A stretch of DNA of 64,000 nt from Mesorhizobium australicum (GTDB lineage Bacteria; Pseudomonadota; Alphaproteobacteria; Rhizobiales; Rhizobiaceae). The stretch's first letter is position 1. Each line of letters opens with the position of its first letter. The position numbers were made by a program, and so were the translations under genes. The notes beneath the pieces are model-generated. The model worked only from the letters and a program-made list of their open reading frames with translations. It made no database searches and was not told where the DNA came from. The stretch is from positions 5,089,501 to 5,153,500 of the forward strand of contig NZ_FXBL01000004.1 in NCBI RefSeq assembly GCF_900177325.1. Direction: 5' to 3'. Of the stretch, positions 34,232 to 43,752 are shown in pieces.

Positions 34232-35242
34232 TCACCCGACATCCAGCACGATCTTGCCGATGTGCTCGCCCTCTTGCATGCGCTCGTGCGCGCGCCAGGC
34301 CTCGCGCAGCGGGAAGATCATATCCAGCACGGGCGCGATCCTGCGTTCCGACAACAACGGCCAGACCTGCCGTTCCAGCTCCGACGCGATGTCTCCCTTG
34401 AACTCCACCGTGCGCGGACGCAGCGTGGAGCCGGTATGGGTCAGGCGCTTGACCATCAGCTTCGAGAAATCGGCCGTCGCCTTGGGCCCCTGCAGGAAGG
34501 CGATCTGGACGATCCGCCCGTCGATTGCCGCGCAGTCGTAGTTCCGGCCGACATAGTCGCCGCCCACCATGTCGAGGATGACGTCGGCGCCCTTGCCGCC
34601 CGTCACCTCCTTCACCACCGCGACAAAATCCTCGCTCCGGTAATTCACCGCGCGGTCGGCGCCGAGCTTCGTGCAGGCCTCGCACTTCTCCGCCGACCCG
34701 GCGGTGGCAATGACGCGCGCGCCGAACGCCTTGGCGAGCTGGATCGCGGCGGTGCCGATGCCCGAGGTGCCACCATGTACCAGGAAGGTCTCGCCCGCCT
34801 TCAGCCCGCCGCGCTGGAAGACGTTGTGCCACACCGTGAAGAAGGTCTCGGGAATGGCGGCGGCCTCGGTGAAGGTGAAGCCGTGCGGCACCGGCAGCGC
34901 GTTGGTCTCGTGCACCAGGCAGAATTCGGCATATCCCCCGCCGGGCGTGAGCGCCGTCACGCTGTCGCCGACCTTCCACCGCTTCACGCCCTCGCCGGTC
35001 GCCGCGACCTCGCCGGCCACCTCGAGGCCCGGCAGGTCGGACGCACCCGGCGGCGGCGGATAAACGCCTTGCCGTTGCGCGACGTCAGGCCGGTTCACGC
35101 CCGCGGCCTTGACCCTGATCAGGATCTCGCCCGGCCCAGGCTGCGGCAGCGGCCGCTTCTCAGGCTTCAGCACCCGTGGACCGCCCGGCTCGGTGATCGC
35201 GATGGCCGTCATCGTCTCGGGCAATCTGGCCGGCTGCTTCAT
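34232..35242 (-). CDS. NAD(P)H:quinone oxidoreductase (zeta-crystallin/TP53I3-like MDR family)
   Basis: A 336-residue medium-chain reductase without the zinc motif. The N-terminal GroES-like domain begins MKQPARLPETMTAIAITEPG, with NRPDVAQRQGVYPPPPG as in quinone reductases. The NADPH fold has VHGGTSGIGTAAIQLAKAFGARV (AxxGxxG variant). It probably reduces quinones by one or two electrons, or enoyl ketones. It is a single gene, divergent from a small DUF1192 gene, and is followed by a terminator-like hairpin. Confidence 0.92.
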   Translation of the reverse strand: MKQPARLPETMTAIAITEPGGPRVLKPEKRPLPQPGPGEILIRVKAAGVNRPDVAQRQGVYPPPPGASDLPGLEVAGEVAATGEGVKRWKVGDSVTALTPGGGYAEFCLVHETNALPVPHGFTFTEAAAIPETFFTVWHNVFQRGGLKAGETFLVHGGTSGIGTAAIQLAKAFGARVIATAGSAEKCEACTKLGADRAVNYRSEDFVAVVKEVTGGKGADVILDMVGGDYVGRNYDCAAIDGRIVQIAFLQGPKATADFSKLMVKRLTHTGSTLRPRTVEFKGDIASELERQVWPLLSERRIAPVLDMIFPLREAWRAHERMQEGEHIGKIVLDVG

Positions 35243-35333
35243 CTCGGTTCTCCGCTGCTTGTCCGGGGTTGTTCACCCCGTTCGTCCGGCTCTATGTATC
35301 CTCTGTCCGCAAAGAGGCAAACCGGAGGACGAC

Positions 35334-35525
35334 ATGGCCCTGTTCGAAGAGGAGCCGAGGAAGAAGAAGCTGGTCCACGAGATCGGTCAGGACCTGTCGG
35401 CGCTGTCGGTCGGCGAACTTGAGGAGCGGATCGACCTGCTGCGCGGTGAGATCCTGCGCCTGGAGGCGGAAAAGGCGGCCAAGGGCGCGACGCGCAACGC
35501 CGCCGATGCCTTGTTCAGGCGCTAG
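35334..35525 (+). CDS. DUF1192 small conserved alphaproteobacterial protein
   Basis: A 63-residue protein beginning MALFEEEPRKKKLVHEIGQD, with a central helix LSVGELEERIDLLRGEILRL typical of DUF1192. CGGAGGAC precedes the ATG. The helix looks like a short coiled coil, so oligomerisation is likely. No function is known for the family. Confidence 0.85.
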   Translation: MALFEEEPRKKKLVHEIGQDLSALSVGELEERIDLLRGEILRLEAEKAAKGATRNAADALFRR

Positions 35526-35624
35526 GAAAAATCCGCCCCGGCGGAACGAAGGCGTTTTCCCGTCCTTGAAAGGACACAAAGCGGGTATCCTCAGCCGAAC
35601 CGAATCCCAGAGCGGAAGCCTGTC

Positions 35625-36866
35625 ATGTTCGCATCCTTCGGTCCGATCCTAGCCCTATTGCGCGGCACGGCCTTCCTGCTGGCCGCATCGGGCCTGCACG
35701 GGCTGCTCCTGCCGCTGCGCGGCCAGGCCGAGGGCTTCTCGACCTCCTCGCTCGGCCTGCTGGGCACCGCGTGGGCGGCCGGCTTCGTCGCCGGCTGCCT
35801 GTTTGCGCCGCGCCTTGTCCGCCGGGTCGGCCACGTGCGCGCCTTCGGGGCATTCGCTGCGTCCGGCGCCATCATCGCGCTGATGACGGGCCTGCTGATC
35901 CATCCGATGATCTGGGTCGTGCTTCGCGCCTTCACCGGCTTCGTCATGGCCGGCGCCTTCATGGTCATCGAGAGCTGGCTCAACGAGCGCGCGACCAACG
36001 AGAACCGCGGCACGGTCTTCGGCCTCTACATGATGGTCACCTATGCCTCGATCATGGCCGGCCAGATGCTGGTCGCATTCGGCGACGTGACCACCGACAA
36101 GCTGTTCATGGTCGCCGGCATCTTCTTCTGCCTGTCGCTCATCCCGACCGCGGTCTCCACCGCGGTGACGCCCAAGCCGCTGCAGGAAGTCTCGCTGGAC
36201 ATCAGGAGCCTCTACGCCAACTCGCCCGTCTCGGTGGTCGGTTGCCTGCTCGTTGGCGTTGCCAACGGTGCCTGGGGCACGCTGGGCGCGGTCTACGGCG
36301 CGCAGATCGGCGTCTCGACGGCGACGATCGCGCTGATGATGAGCCTGACCGTGGTGGCGGGTGCTGCCATGCAGATGCCTGTCGGGCGCATTTCCGACAT
36401 GACGGACCGCCGTAATGTGCTGGCCGGGGCCGCCTTCATTACGGCCGTGATCGGCGTCGCGACCTATTTCCTCCAGCCGAGATCGGACGTCTTCGTGCTG
36501 ATCATGACGGCGGCCTACGGCGCGCTCGCCTACACGCTCTATTCGATCGCGGTGGCGCATGCGAATGACCACGCGGATGCGGCGAACTTCGTCAAGGTGT
36601 CCGGCGGCCTGCTGCTGCTCTACGGCTTCGGCACGATGATCGGGCCGGTACTGGGAGCGGTGTTGATGGAGCAGCTGCGGCCGGATGCGATTTTCCTCGC
36701 GACCGCGCTCGCCCACCTGGGGCTGGCGGGCTACACGCTGGTGCGCATCCGGGCCCGTGCGCCCGTGCCGATCGCCGAGCGCGAGTCCTTCCAGACGCTG
36801 CCGTCCGAGCGCGCGGTCACGCCCGAATCCCTGCGTCTCGACCCGCGCAGCGGGGAATCGCCGTAG
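35625..36866 (+). CDS. MFS transporter (YcaD-like)
   Basis: A 413-residue, 12-helix MFS protein. The loop 2-3 motif is CLFAPRLVRRVGHVRAF, and FMVIESWLNERATNENRG is the characteristic cytosolic loop of YcaD-type transporters. The N-terminal region GLHGLLLPLRGQAEGFSTSSLGLLGT is conserved in that group. The substrate is unknown. It is transcribed alone. Confidence 0.88.
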   Translation: MFASFGPILALLRGTAFLLAASGLHGLLLPLRGQAEGFSTSSLGLLGTAWAAGFVAGCLFAPRLVRRVGHVRAFGAFAASGAIIALMTGLLIHPMIWVVLRAFTGFVMAGAFMVIESWLNERATNENRGTVFGLYMMVTYASIMAGQMLVAFGDVTTDKLFMVAGIFFCLSLIPTAVSTAVTPKPLQEVSLDIRSLYANSPVSVVGCLLVGVANGAWGTLGAVYGAQIGVSTATIALMMSLTVVAGAAMQMPVGRISDMTDRRNVLAGAAFITAVIGVATYFLQPRSDVFVLIMTAAYGALAYTLYSIAVAHANDHADAANFVKVSGGLLLLYGFGTMIGPVLGAVLMEQLRPDAIFLATALAHLGLAGYTLVRIRARAPVPIAERESFQTLPSERAVTPESLRLDPRSGESP

Positions 36867-36920
36867 CGCAACCGCGCATTGAACCGTTGAATTGGGCCGC
36901 ATGCTCTCTTACGCTGGGGT

Positions 36921-37184
36921 ATGGCGATCGAAGATGCGTTCCTTGCAATATCCGATCCGAACCGGCGGACGATCCTCGAGGAGCTCCGCCGGCAGCCGCG
37001 CACCGTGAACGAACTCGCCGCCGGACTGCCGGTGTCGCGCCCGGCCGTGTCCCAGCATCTCAAGGTGCTGCTCGACGCCGGCCTCGTCTCGGTGCGCGCC
37101 GAGGGGACGCGGCGGATCTACGCGGTCGAGAACGGCGGTTTCCTGCGCCTCAACCTGTGGCTCGACCAGTTCTGGGCGGAATGA
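36921..37184 (+). CDS. ArsR/SmtB-family regulator
   Basis: An 87-residue winged-helix protein: FLAISDPNRRTILEELRRQP then TVNELAAGLPVSRPAVSQHL and the wing RAEGTRRIYAVE. It lacks the cysteine pair of metal sensors, so it belongs to the non-metal type. It is 54 bases after the MFS gene and may or may not be co-transcribed. The C-terminus ends soon after the fold, as usual for short members. Confidence 0.88.
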   Translation: MAIEDAFLAISDPNRRTILEELRRQPRTVNELAAGLPVSRPAVSQHLKVLLDAGLVSVRAEGTRRIYAVENGGFLRLNLWLDQFWAE

Positions 37185-37200
37185 GGCTTTTCTGAACTGA

Positions 37201-37231
37201 AACGGCCCGCCGGGAGCACCGGCGAGCCGTT
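37201..37231. terminator. stem between convergent arsR and DUF465 genes
   Basis: AACGGCCCGCCGG and CCGGCGAGCCGTT form a 13-bp stem with one mismatch around a 5-base loop, 16 bases after the arsR stop and 39 bases after the stop of the reverse DUF465 gene. It lacks a U-tract in both directions, so it may act as a bidirectional RNA end rather than a classical terminator. Confidence 0.4.
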
Positions 37232-37270
37232 GAAAAAAGCTGTGGACGCGCCGCGAGGGCGCGGAAGAGA

Positions 37271-37462
37271 TCAGTGTCGGGTCTGCGTATCGTCCTTCTC
37301 GGTACGGAGCCGCTGGATCTGGTCTTTGAGAGCCAGCTTCCGGCGCTTCATCGCGACGATCTCCACGTCGTCTGTCGACGGGCTCGCTTGCGCCTCGACG
37401 ATTCGCTGTTCGATCTCGCTGTGGCGCTTCTGAAGTTCCGCAAGATGGGACGCTAATGACAT
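37271..37462 (-). CDS. DUF465 (YdcH-family) small protein
   Basis: A 63-residue protein MSLASHLAELQKRHSEIEQR, then IVEAQASPSTDDVEIVAMKR and RKLALKDQIQRLRTEK. The L.E.H..L...I and K..KL.LKDQI pattern is the DUF465 helical hairpin. The start at 37462 gives the family-sized product. Divergent from a second DUF465 gene at 37698, a typical pairing in rhizobia. Function unknown; coiled-coil dimerisation likely. Confidence 0.85.
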   Translation of the reverse strand: MSLASHLAELQKRHSEIEQRIVEAQASPSTDDVEIVAMKRRKLALKDQIQRLRTEKDDTQTRH

Positions 37463-37697
37463 CTGTCGTTCTCCCTTCGCTGGTTTCCTCGTTTTCCGCC
37501 AGGGAGGCCGCCCCGCCGGACGGCGTTCATGACGGACGGATGACACTGTGCCACCCCTCCCCGCGAATGTCGAACACCTCAGAGTAGCATTTCGTTTCGC
37601 GGCGAAATGTGATATGGCGACTCGCCGGTCGCAGCCCGTGTCCGGGCTCCCCGACATTCCGGCGCGACCGCGCGACATACATCGAGACGGAACCTAG

Positions 37698-37901
37698 ATG
37701 TCCGACCAGGACCAGGCAGAAATCAAGCTTGAATATGCACGTCTCAAGCAGGAACATGCCGACTTCGACGCTGCGATCAACGCGATGATCGCCACCGGCT
37801 GCGATCCTTTGCAGATCCAGCGCATGAAGAAGAAGAAGCTGCATCTGAAGGACAAGCTGATCCAGCTTTCCGACAAGGTGATCCCCGACATCATCGCCTG
37901 A
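37698..37901 (+). CDS. DUF465 (YdcH-family) small protein
   Basis: A 67-residue protein MSDQDQAEIKLEYARLKQEH, then ADFDAAINAMIATGCDPLQI and QRMKKKKLHLKDKLIQLSDK. The same helical-hairpin motif as its divergent neighbour, with the KKKLxLKDxL signature. The two genes probably arose by duplication and share the intergenic promoter region. Confidence 0.85.
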   Translation: MSDQDQAEIKLEYARLKQEHADFDAAINAMIATGCDPLQIQRMKKKKLHLKDKLIQLSDKVIPDIIA

Positions 37902-37973
37902 ACCGGCGGCGGGCCGCTGCTTGCGCCGCCCCGCCGATTCCGCTAGGTCCGCCGCCTGACGAGGGATACCGAC

Positions 37974-38464
<491 letters not shown>

Positions 38465-38468
<4 letters not shown>

Positions 38469-39550
38469 CGGCGCCGCTGCCGCCCGGCTCGACGATCGGC
38501 ATCATCGGCGGCGGCCAGCTCGGCCGGATGCTGGCCATGGCCGCCGCCCGGCTGGGCTACCGCACGATCATCCTCGAACCACAGGCCGATTGCCCGGCGG
38601 CGCAGGTTGCGAACCGGCAGATTGCCGCCGCCTATGACGATGAGACGGCGCTCGCGGAATTGGCCGAGAGCTGCGACGTCGTGACCTACGAATTTGAGAA
38701 CGTGCCGGTGCAGGCAGCCGCCGCGCTCGCAGGCCGGGTGGAGGTCTCGCCGCCGCCGATGGCCCTCGACGTGTCGCAGGACCGGCTGACCGAGAAGAGC
38801 TTCATCAACGCGGCGGGCACCCCGACGGCGAACTTCCGCGCGGTCGATTCCGATGACGACCTGATCAGCGCCTGCGCCGCGTTCGGCGGCTCCGGCGTGC
38901 TCAAGACCCGCCGCCTCGGCTATGACGGGAAGGGGCAGCGCCTGCTACGCGGTGCCAACCCGGCCGATCTCGCCGGCGTCTACGCAGCCATGGGTGGCGT
39001 GCCGCTGATCCTTGAAAGCCTTGTTCCCTTCAAGCGCGAGATCTCGATCATCGCCGCGCGCGGCCGCGACGGGACGGTGCTTTGCTACGACCCGGCCGAG
39101 AACGTCCACCGCAACGGCATCCTGCACACCTCGACCGTTCCGGCGCGCATCCCGGAGCGGACGGCAGAGGCGGCGCGCAAGGCCGCGACAGCGATTCTCG
39201 AAGGGCTCGACTATGTCGGCGTCATCGGCGTCGAGTTCTTCGTGCTCCGCGACGGCAACCTCCTGGTGAACGAGATCGCGCCGCGGGTGCACAATTCCGG
39301 CCACTGGACCGAGGCCGCCTGCGCCATCTCGCAGTTCGAGCAGCACATCCGCGCGGTCGCCGGCCTGCCGCTTGGCGATCCGAAGCGCCACTCGGACTGC
39401 GTCATGGAAAACCTGATCGGCGACGACGTGAACCGGCTCGCCGACCTCGCCGCCGAGCCGGACACCGTCATCCACCTCTACGGCAAGGCCGAAGCGCGGC
39501 CCGGGCGCAAGATGGGGCATTTCACGCGATTGACGAAATCGACCTCATAG
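38465..39550 (+). CDS. purK: 5-(carboxyamino)imidazole ribonucleotide synthase
   Basis: A 361-residue ATP-grasp enzyme that carboxylates AIR with bicarbonate. The N-terminal Rossmann-like segment reads [23 protein letters not shown]. The ATP-grasp loops [16 protein letters not shown] and [14 protein letters not shown] fit PurK. Translationally coupled to purE. A short palindrome starting on its stop codon may belong to the downstream higBA promoter. Confidence 0.96.
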
Positions 39551-39563
39551 CTTATCTGCTATG
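39546..39563. promoter_or_regulatory. palindrome upstream of higBA
   Basis: CATAGC-TTATCT-GCTATG is a perfect 6-bp inverted repeat with a 6-base spacer, overlapping the purK stop and ending 22 bases before the original toxin ATG. It is a plausible HigA operator. Confidence 0.45.
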
Positions 39564-39585
39564 TTTGCGTTTTGGACTCTAGCCG

Positions 39586-39912
39586 ATGCCGTAGACGGTC
39601 GAGACCCTGGACGAGACCGTCGACGATGAAATCGCGGCGCTGCCCACGTCCTTGCAGGCACGCCTGATCCGCCTGTTCGAGATGGTGGAGCATCTCGGGC
39701 TCGAAAGGATTCGCGAGCCGCATGCCAAGCACCTGCGCGGCAAGCTGTGGGAGCTCAGGGCAAAGTCTCCGGAGGGTATCGCGAGAGGGATCTATGTCGC
39801 ACTGGCTGGTCAGCGCGTGATCATTCTCCATGTTTTCGCGAAGAAATCACAGAAGACACCGGCGGGGGCTCTCACGACCGCCGAACAAAGATTGAAGCAG
39901 GTGATGCGATGA
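39586..39912 (+). pseudogene. higB: HigB/RelE-superfamily toxin with in-frame stop at codon 3
   Basis: Read from ATG 39586 the frame is Met-Pro-stop, then TVETLDETVDDEIAALPTSL and the rest of a complete toxin of the phage-derived Gp49-like/HigB group (LFEMVEHLGLERIREPHAKH, GKLWELRAKSPEGIARGIY). The residues after the TAG look conserved, so the stop probably replaced a Tyr, Trp, Gln or Lys codon. Translation could restart at TTG 39652, giving 86 residues without the first strand. Overlaps higA as ATGA. Either the toxin is inactivated or expression is reduced. Confidence 0.7.
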
Positions 39913-40187
39913 CGAAACTCACGGACCTGAAGCAGAGACTCTCGAAGAATCCGGAATTCGCGACCGAGTATGTCAAGGCCGACGAGGAATATGCGGTGAT
40001 CGAGGCGCTGATCGCCGCCCGTACCTCCGCCCATCTTTCGCAGGCGGAACTGGCAATCCGTCTCGGAACGACCCAATCCGCCATCGCACGTCTCGAAAGC
40101 GGCCGCATTTCTCCGTCGCTGTCGACGCTTCGTCGCTATGCCGAGGCCACGGGAACCCGACTGAACGTGTCGTTGGTGGCGAGATAG
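39909..40187 (+). CDS. higA: HigA-type XRE-family antitoxin
   Basis: A 92-residue antitoxin. The helix-turn-helix is at about residues 43-78 (LSQAELAIRLGTTQSAIARLESGRISPSLSTLRRYAEATG). The N-terminal helices (MTKLTDLKQRLSKNPEFATE) probably clamp the toxin. It is intact despite the nonsense codon in the toxin gene, as expected if an orphan antitoxin persists. It overlaps the toxin stop by ATGA. Confidence 0.9.
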   Translation: MTKLTDLKQRLSKNPEFATEYVKADEEYAVIEALIAARTSAHLSQAELAIRLGTTQSAIARLESGRISPSLSTLRRYAEATGTRLNVSLVAR

Positions 40188-40242
40188 GCGCAACGCCTTG
40201 ACAGCCCGCCGCCGCGCCGGTATGGACCCGCATCGTTTTTGG

Positions 40243-40270
40243 CGCGCCCCATCGGCGCGTCTTTCGTTTT
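40243..40270 (+). terminator. terminator-like hairpin after higA
   Basis: CGCGCC-N5-GGCGCG followed by TCTTTCGTTTT forms a stem with a T-rich tail, 55 bases past the higA stop. A second short hairpin, GGCCC-GAAC-GGGCC (40271-40284), follows immediately ahead of rpmJ and may belong to its leader. Confidence 0.55.
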
Positions 40271-40303
40271 GGCCCGAACGGGCCTCACCGACGGGCTAAG
40301 ACA

Positions 40304-40429
40304 ATGAAGATCAAGAACTCGCTCAAGGCGCTCAAGGGCCGTCACCGCGACAACCGCCTGGTTCGTCGCAAGGGCCGCATCTACATCATCAACAAGACGG
40401 CTCCGCGCTACAAGGCGCGCCAGGGCTGA
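40304..40429 (+). CDS. rpmJ: 50S ribosomal protein L36, zinc-free (YkgO-like) type
   Basis: A 41-residue basic protein [20 protein letters not shown], then [20 protein letters not shown] and a final G. It is the L36 family, but the C..C..H..H zinc ligands of canonical L36 are absent, so it belongs to the C- (zinc-independent) paralogue. Alphaproteobacteria commonly carry only this type. The gene has its own leader with two stem-loops. Confidence 0.95.
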   Translation: MKIKNSLKALKGRHRDNRLVRRKGRIYIINKTAPRYKARQG

Positions 40430-40488
40430 GCGCCCGCCTCACGCGAATTTCAGTTTGACGCCGCGCGAATCGGGGCTACGTTCCCGGT

Positions 40489-41082
40489 ATGCGCGGTGTT
40501 TTGCTTTTGCTCCTCGGACTGGGCGTCCTCGCCCCGGCCCTCCCCTCATACGCTCAATCGAGCGCCGCTCCCGTCGCGCCGGCCATGACGCAGGCCGACC
40601 GGACGGCCGCGCTCGACAAGCTGTTCGACGAGCTCAGGCGCGAGCGCAAGGAGAAGGCGGCGGAGCGCATCGCGTCGCGCATCCGTGACAGCTGGCTCCA
40701 CTCCGGCAGCGCATCGATCGATGCGATGATGCAATGGTCGGAAGATGCGGTGAAGGCCAAGAAATACGGCGTGGCGCTGGATTTTCTCGATCGGGTCACC
40801 GTGCTTGAGCCTGACTACGCCGAAGGGTGGAACCAGCGCGCCACCGTCCATTTCCTGATGAACAACTACCGCAAGTCGATGGCCGACATCGACAAGACGC
40901 TGAGGCTCGAGCCGCGCCATTTCGGCGCGCTGTCCGGCATGGGCGCGATCCTCAAGCAGTCGGGCCGCAAGGAGCTCGCGCTGGACGCCTACGAGCGCGC
41001 GCTGGCGATCTATCCGATGATGCGCGGCGCCCAGAAGGAAGTGGCGGAACTGGCCGAAGAACTGGCCGGCGAGGGAATCTGA
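40489..41082 (+). CDS. secreted TPR-repeat protein
   Basis: A 197-residue protein with a signal peptide (MRGVLLLLLGLGVLAPALPSYAQS). Helical repeats include AMMQWSEDAVKAKKYGVALDFLDRVTVLEPDYAEGWNQRATVHFL and GALSGMGAILKQSGRKELALDAYERALAIYP, matching TPR consensus. Expected in the periplasm as a protein-binding adaptor. No catalytic motif is present. Confidence 0.88.
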   Translation: MRGVLLLLLGLGVLAPALPSYAQSSAAPVAPAMTQADRTAALDKLFDELRRERKEKAAERIASRIRDSWLHSGSASIDAMMQWSEDAVKAKKYGVALDFLDRVTVLEPDYAEGWNQRATVHFLMNNYRKSMADIDKTLRLEPRHFGALSGMGAILKQSGRKELALDAYERALAIYPMMRGAQKEVAELAEELAGEGI

Positions 41083-41146
41083 GTCTTCCCTCCGGCGCGC
41101 CAGCGCCTATGCTCTCCACATCCCGTGTCCCTGCTCCCGCCGGCTC

Positions 41147-42220
41147 ATGAACCTCGTCTATGCGCTGATCCTGTTCGTCGTCGCCCTGTCGCTCACGCTG
41201 GCCGGCGTCACCCGCGTCGGCACCTGGCTGATCGAGCGGCGCAATCCGCCTGTCGGATCGTTTGCGACGGTCAATGGCACGCGGATGCATTTCGTCCATG
41301 TCGCAGGCCCTTCCGCCCGCGATCTTCCGCCGGTCGTCTTCGTCCATGGTGCGAGCGGCAACCTGAAGGACCAGATGCTGCCCTTCCGGCAGGCGCTCGA
41401 AGGCCGGGCGGAGATGCTGTTCCTCGATCGGCCGGGCCACGGCTGGTCCGCCCGCGGCGCGGCAAACGAGGACCCGCACGGCCAGGCCAGGACGATCGCC
41501 GCGCTGATGGACCATGTCGGGATCGACCGCGCCATCGTCGTCGGCCATTCCTTCGGCGGCGCGATCGCGGCCACCTTCGCGCTCGACTTCCCCGATCGCA
41601 CGGCGGGCCTCGTCTTCCTCGCGCCGGCCAGCCATCCGTGGCCGGGCGGCGCGACCTCCTGGTACTACACGCTGACGACGAAACCGGTGGTCGGGCGGCT
41701 CTTTTCCGAGACGCTGTCCTATCTCGGCGGCATCCTGCGGATCGACAGCGCGAGCGAATGCGTTTTCTCGCCGAACAGGGCGCCGGACCACTACGTCCGC
41801 GATGCCTCGATCGCGCTGGTGCTGCGGCCGGCGGCGTTCCGGGCCAATGCGACGGACGTGGAGGGCCTCTACCGCCACGCGCTGGCGACTGCGCCGCGCT
41901 ACCGCGAGATCACGGCGCCCACGGTGGTGATCTCCGGCGACAGCGATACGGTGGTCTACGAGGAGATCCACTCCGCCGGCCTCGGGCGCGACATTCCGGG
42001 CGCGGAACTGGTCTGGGTGCACAATCTCGGCCACAAGCCGGACTGGATCGCGACCGACCTGGCCATTGCCGCGATCGGCAAGGTCGCGGGTCAGCCGGCC
42101 GATCTCCAGGCGCTCGCGAAGGCCGTCGAGGCACGCATCGCCGACGACAGGCATGGCGTCGGCATCTGTGTCGACGAGACAGCGCCCTATCGCGCGCCCG
42201 AATTGAAACCGGTGGAATAG
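41147..42220 (+). CDS. alpha/beta-hydrolase
   Basis: A 357-residue protein. An N-terminal hydrophobic helix (NLVYALILFVVALSLTLAGV) anchors it. The nucleophile elbow is VVGHSFGGAIAATFAL (G-H-S-F-G-G), the oxyanion region PPVVFVHGASGNLKDQ, and the catalytic His is in HNLGHKPDWIA. It is an esterase/hydrolase of unknown substrate, probably facing the periplasm or inner-membrane surface. Confidence 0.88.
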   Translation: MNLVYALILFVVALSLTLAGVTRVGTWLIERRNPPVGSFATVNGTRMHFVHVAGPSARDLPPVVFVHGASGNLKDQMLPFRQALEGRAEMLFLDRPGHGWSARGAANEDPHGQARTIAALMDHVGIDRAIVVGHSFGGAIAATFALDFPDRTAGLVFLAPASHPWPGGATSWYYTLTTKPVVGRLFSETLSYLGGILRIDSASECVFSPNRAPDHYVRDASIALVLRPAAFRANATDVEGLYRHALATAPRYREITAPTVVISGDSDTVVYEEIHSAGLGRDIPGAELVWVHNLGHKPDWIATDLAIAAIGKVAGQPADLQALAKAVEARIADDRHGVGICVDETAPYRAPELKPVE

Positions 42221-42315
42221 GCCCTGGTCACCCGGATCGCCCGACGCTCATGCGGTCGCGTCGAGCTGCGCTGCGAAGGGGCTGCCGAAGGATATCTGAT
42301 CCCCGGCGGGCGGAA

Positions 42316-43752
42316 TCAGAATCCGCTCAGTCCATCCGAGCCGATATAGGCGATGCGCAGCATGTTGGTGGCGCCCGGCGTGCCCAGCGGCACGCCCGCG
42401 GTGACGATGATCCGGTCGCCCGGCTTGCCGAAGCCTTCGTCGAAGGCGATGCGGCAGGCGCGGTCCACCATGTCGTCGAGGTCATGGGCGTCGGGCGTTA
42501 CCACGCAATGCTGGCCCCATACGAGCGACAGCCGCCGCGCCGTGGCAAGCACGGGCGAGAGCGAGATGATCGGCAGTTGCGGCCGCTCCCGCGCCGCGCG
42601 CAGGCCGGTCGTGCCGGAGGAAGTGTAGGTGACGATCGCCGACAGCTTCAGCGTCTCGCCGATCTGCCGCGCCGCGGCGGAGATGGCGTCGGCGCCGGTC
42701 GCCTCGGGCTCCGAGCGCTGCGCGTTGATGATGCCGGGATAGACGGGATCCTGCTCCACCTTCTCGGCGATCTTGTTCATCATCGCGACCGACTCGATCG
42801 GATACTGGCCGGCGGCGGATTCGGCCGAGAGCATGATCGCATCCGCGCCCTCGAACACGGCGATCGACACGTCGGACACCTCGGCGCGGGTGGGCACCGG
42901 GGCAGAGATCATCGATTCCAGCATCTGGGTCGCAACGACCACCGGCTTGCCGGCGCGGCGGGCGGCGCGCGTGATCTGCTTCTGGATGCCGGGAACGGCT
43001 TCCAGCGGCATCTCGACGCCAAGGTCACCGCGCGCCACCATCAACGCGTCGGACAATTCGATGATCTCCGACAGGCGGGCAACCGCCTGCGGCTTCTCGA
43101 TCTTCGACATCAGCGCCGCGCGACCCTTGGCGATCTTGCGCGCCTCGGCCAAGTCCTCCGGCCGCTGGATGAAGGACAGCGCCACCCAGTCGACGCCCGT
43201 TTCCAGCACCGCGTCGAGGTCCCTGCGGTCCTTGTCCGTCAGGGCGCCGACCGGCAGTTCGGTGTCGGGCAGGCTGACGCCCTTCTTGTTCGAGATGTTC
43301 GTGCCGGAAACGACCTTGCAGACGATCGACTTTCCGTCGGCCGACTCGGCCACCAGCGCAAGCCGCCCGTCGTCGATCAGCAGGCGGTCGCCGGGCTTCA
43401 CCGAGGAGAGGATCTCCGGATGCGGCAGGTGCACCCGCGTCGCGTCGCCCGGCGCGGGATCGGCGTCCAGCGTGAAGGTCTGGCCCGGCGTCAGCGTCTC
43501 CTTGCCGTTGGCGAAAAGGCCAACGCGCAGCTTCGGACCCTGCAGGTCCGCGAGGATGCCGATCGGCCGACCGACCTTCGTCTCCACCGCGCGGATGCGA
43601 CCGACAAGCTCCCGCATCAGGGGATGATCGGTATGGCTCATATTGATGCGGAACACGTCCGCACCGGCCTCGAACAGCTTTTGGATCATCGCCTCGTCGG
43701 ACGAGGCGGGTCCGAGCGTGGCGAGGATCTTGACCTTGCGGCTGCGTCTCAT
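42316..43752 (-). CDS. pyk: pyruvate kinase
   Basis: A 478-residue glycolytic enzyme. It begins MRRSRKVKILATLGPASSDE. The K+/Mg2+ and PEP-site blocks FRINMSHTDHPLMREL, ADLQGPKLRVG, ALSFIQRPEDL and MVARGDLGVEMPLEAVPGIQKQI are all present, and the C-domain is complete. It overlaps the next reverse-strand gene (DUF1036) as ATGA on its start side, so the DUF1036 gene lies upstream in the same operon. Confidence 0.97.
   Translation of the reverse strand: MRRSRKVKILATLGPASSDEAMIQKLFEAGADVFRINMSHTDHPLMRELVGRIRAVETKVGRPIGILADLQGPKLRVGLFANGKETLTPGQTFTLDADPAPGDATRVHLPHPEILSSVKPGDRLLIDDGRLALVAESADGKSIVCKVVSGTNISNKKGVSLPDTELPVGALTDKDRRDLDAVLETGVDWVALSFIQRPEDLAEARKIAKGRAALMSKIEKPQAVARLSEIIELSDALMVARGDLGVEMPLEAVPGIQKQITRAARRAGKPVVVATQMLESMISAPVPTRAEVSDVSIAVFEGADAIMLSAESAAGQYPIESVAMMNKIAEKVEQDPVYPGIINAQRSEPEATGADAISAAARQIGETLKLSAIVTYTSSGTTGLRAARERPQLPIISLSPVLATARRLSLVWGQHCVVTPDAHDLDDMVDRACRIAFDEGFGKPGDRIIVTAGVPLGTPGATNMLRIAYIGSDGLSGF

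Noticed and set aside
35531..35550. Hairpin TCCGCC-CC-GGCGGA after DUF1192
   Set aside because: Only a 6-bp stem with a 2-base gap and no U-tract on the forward strand; too weak to call a terminator.
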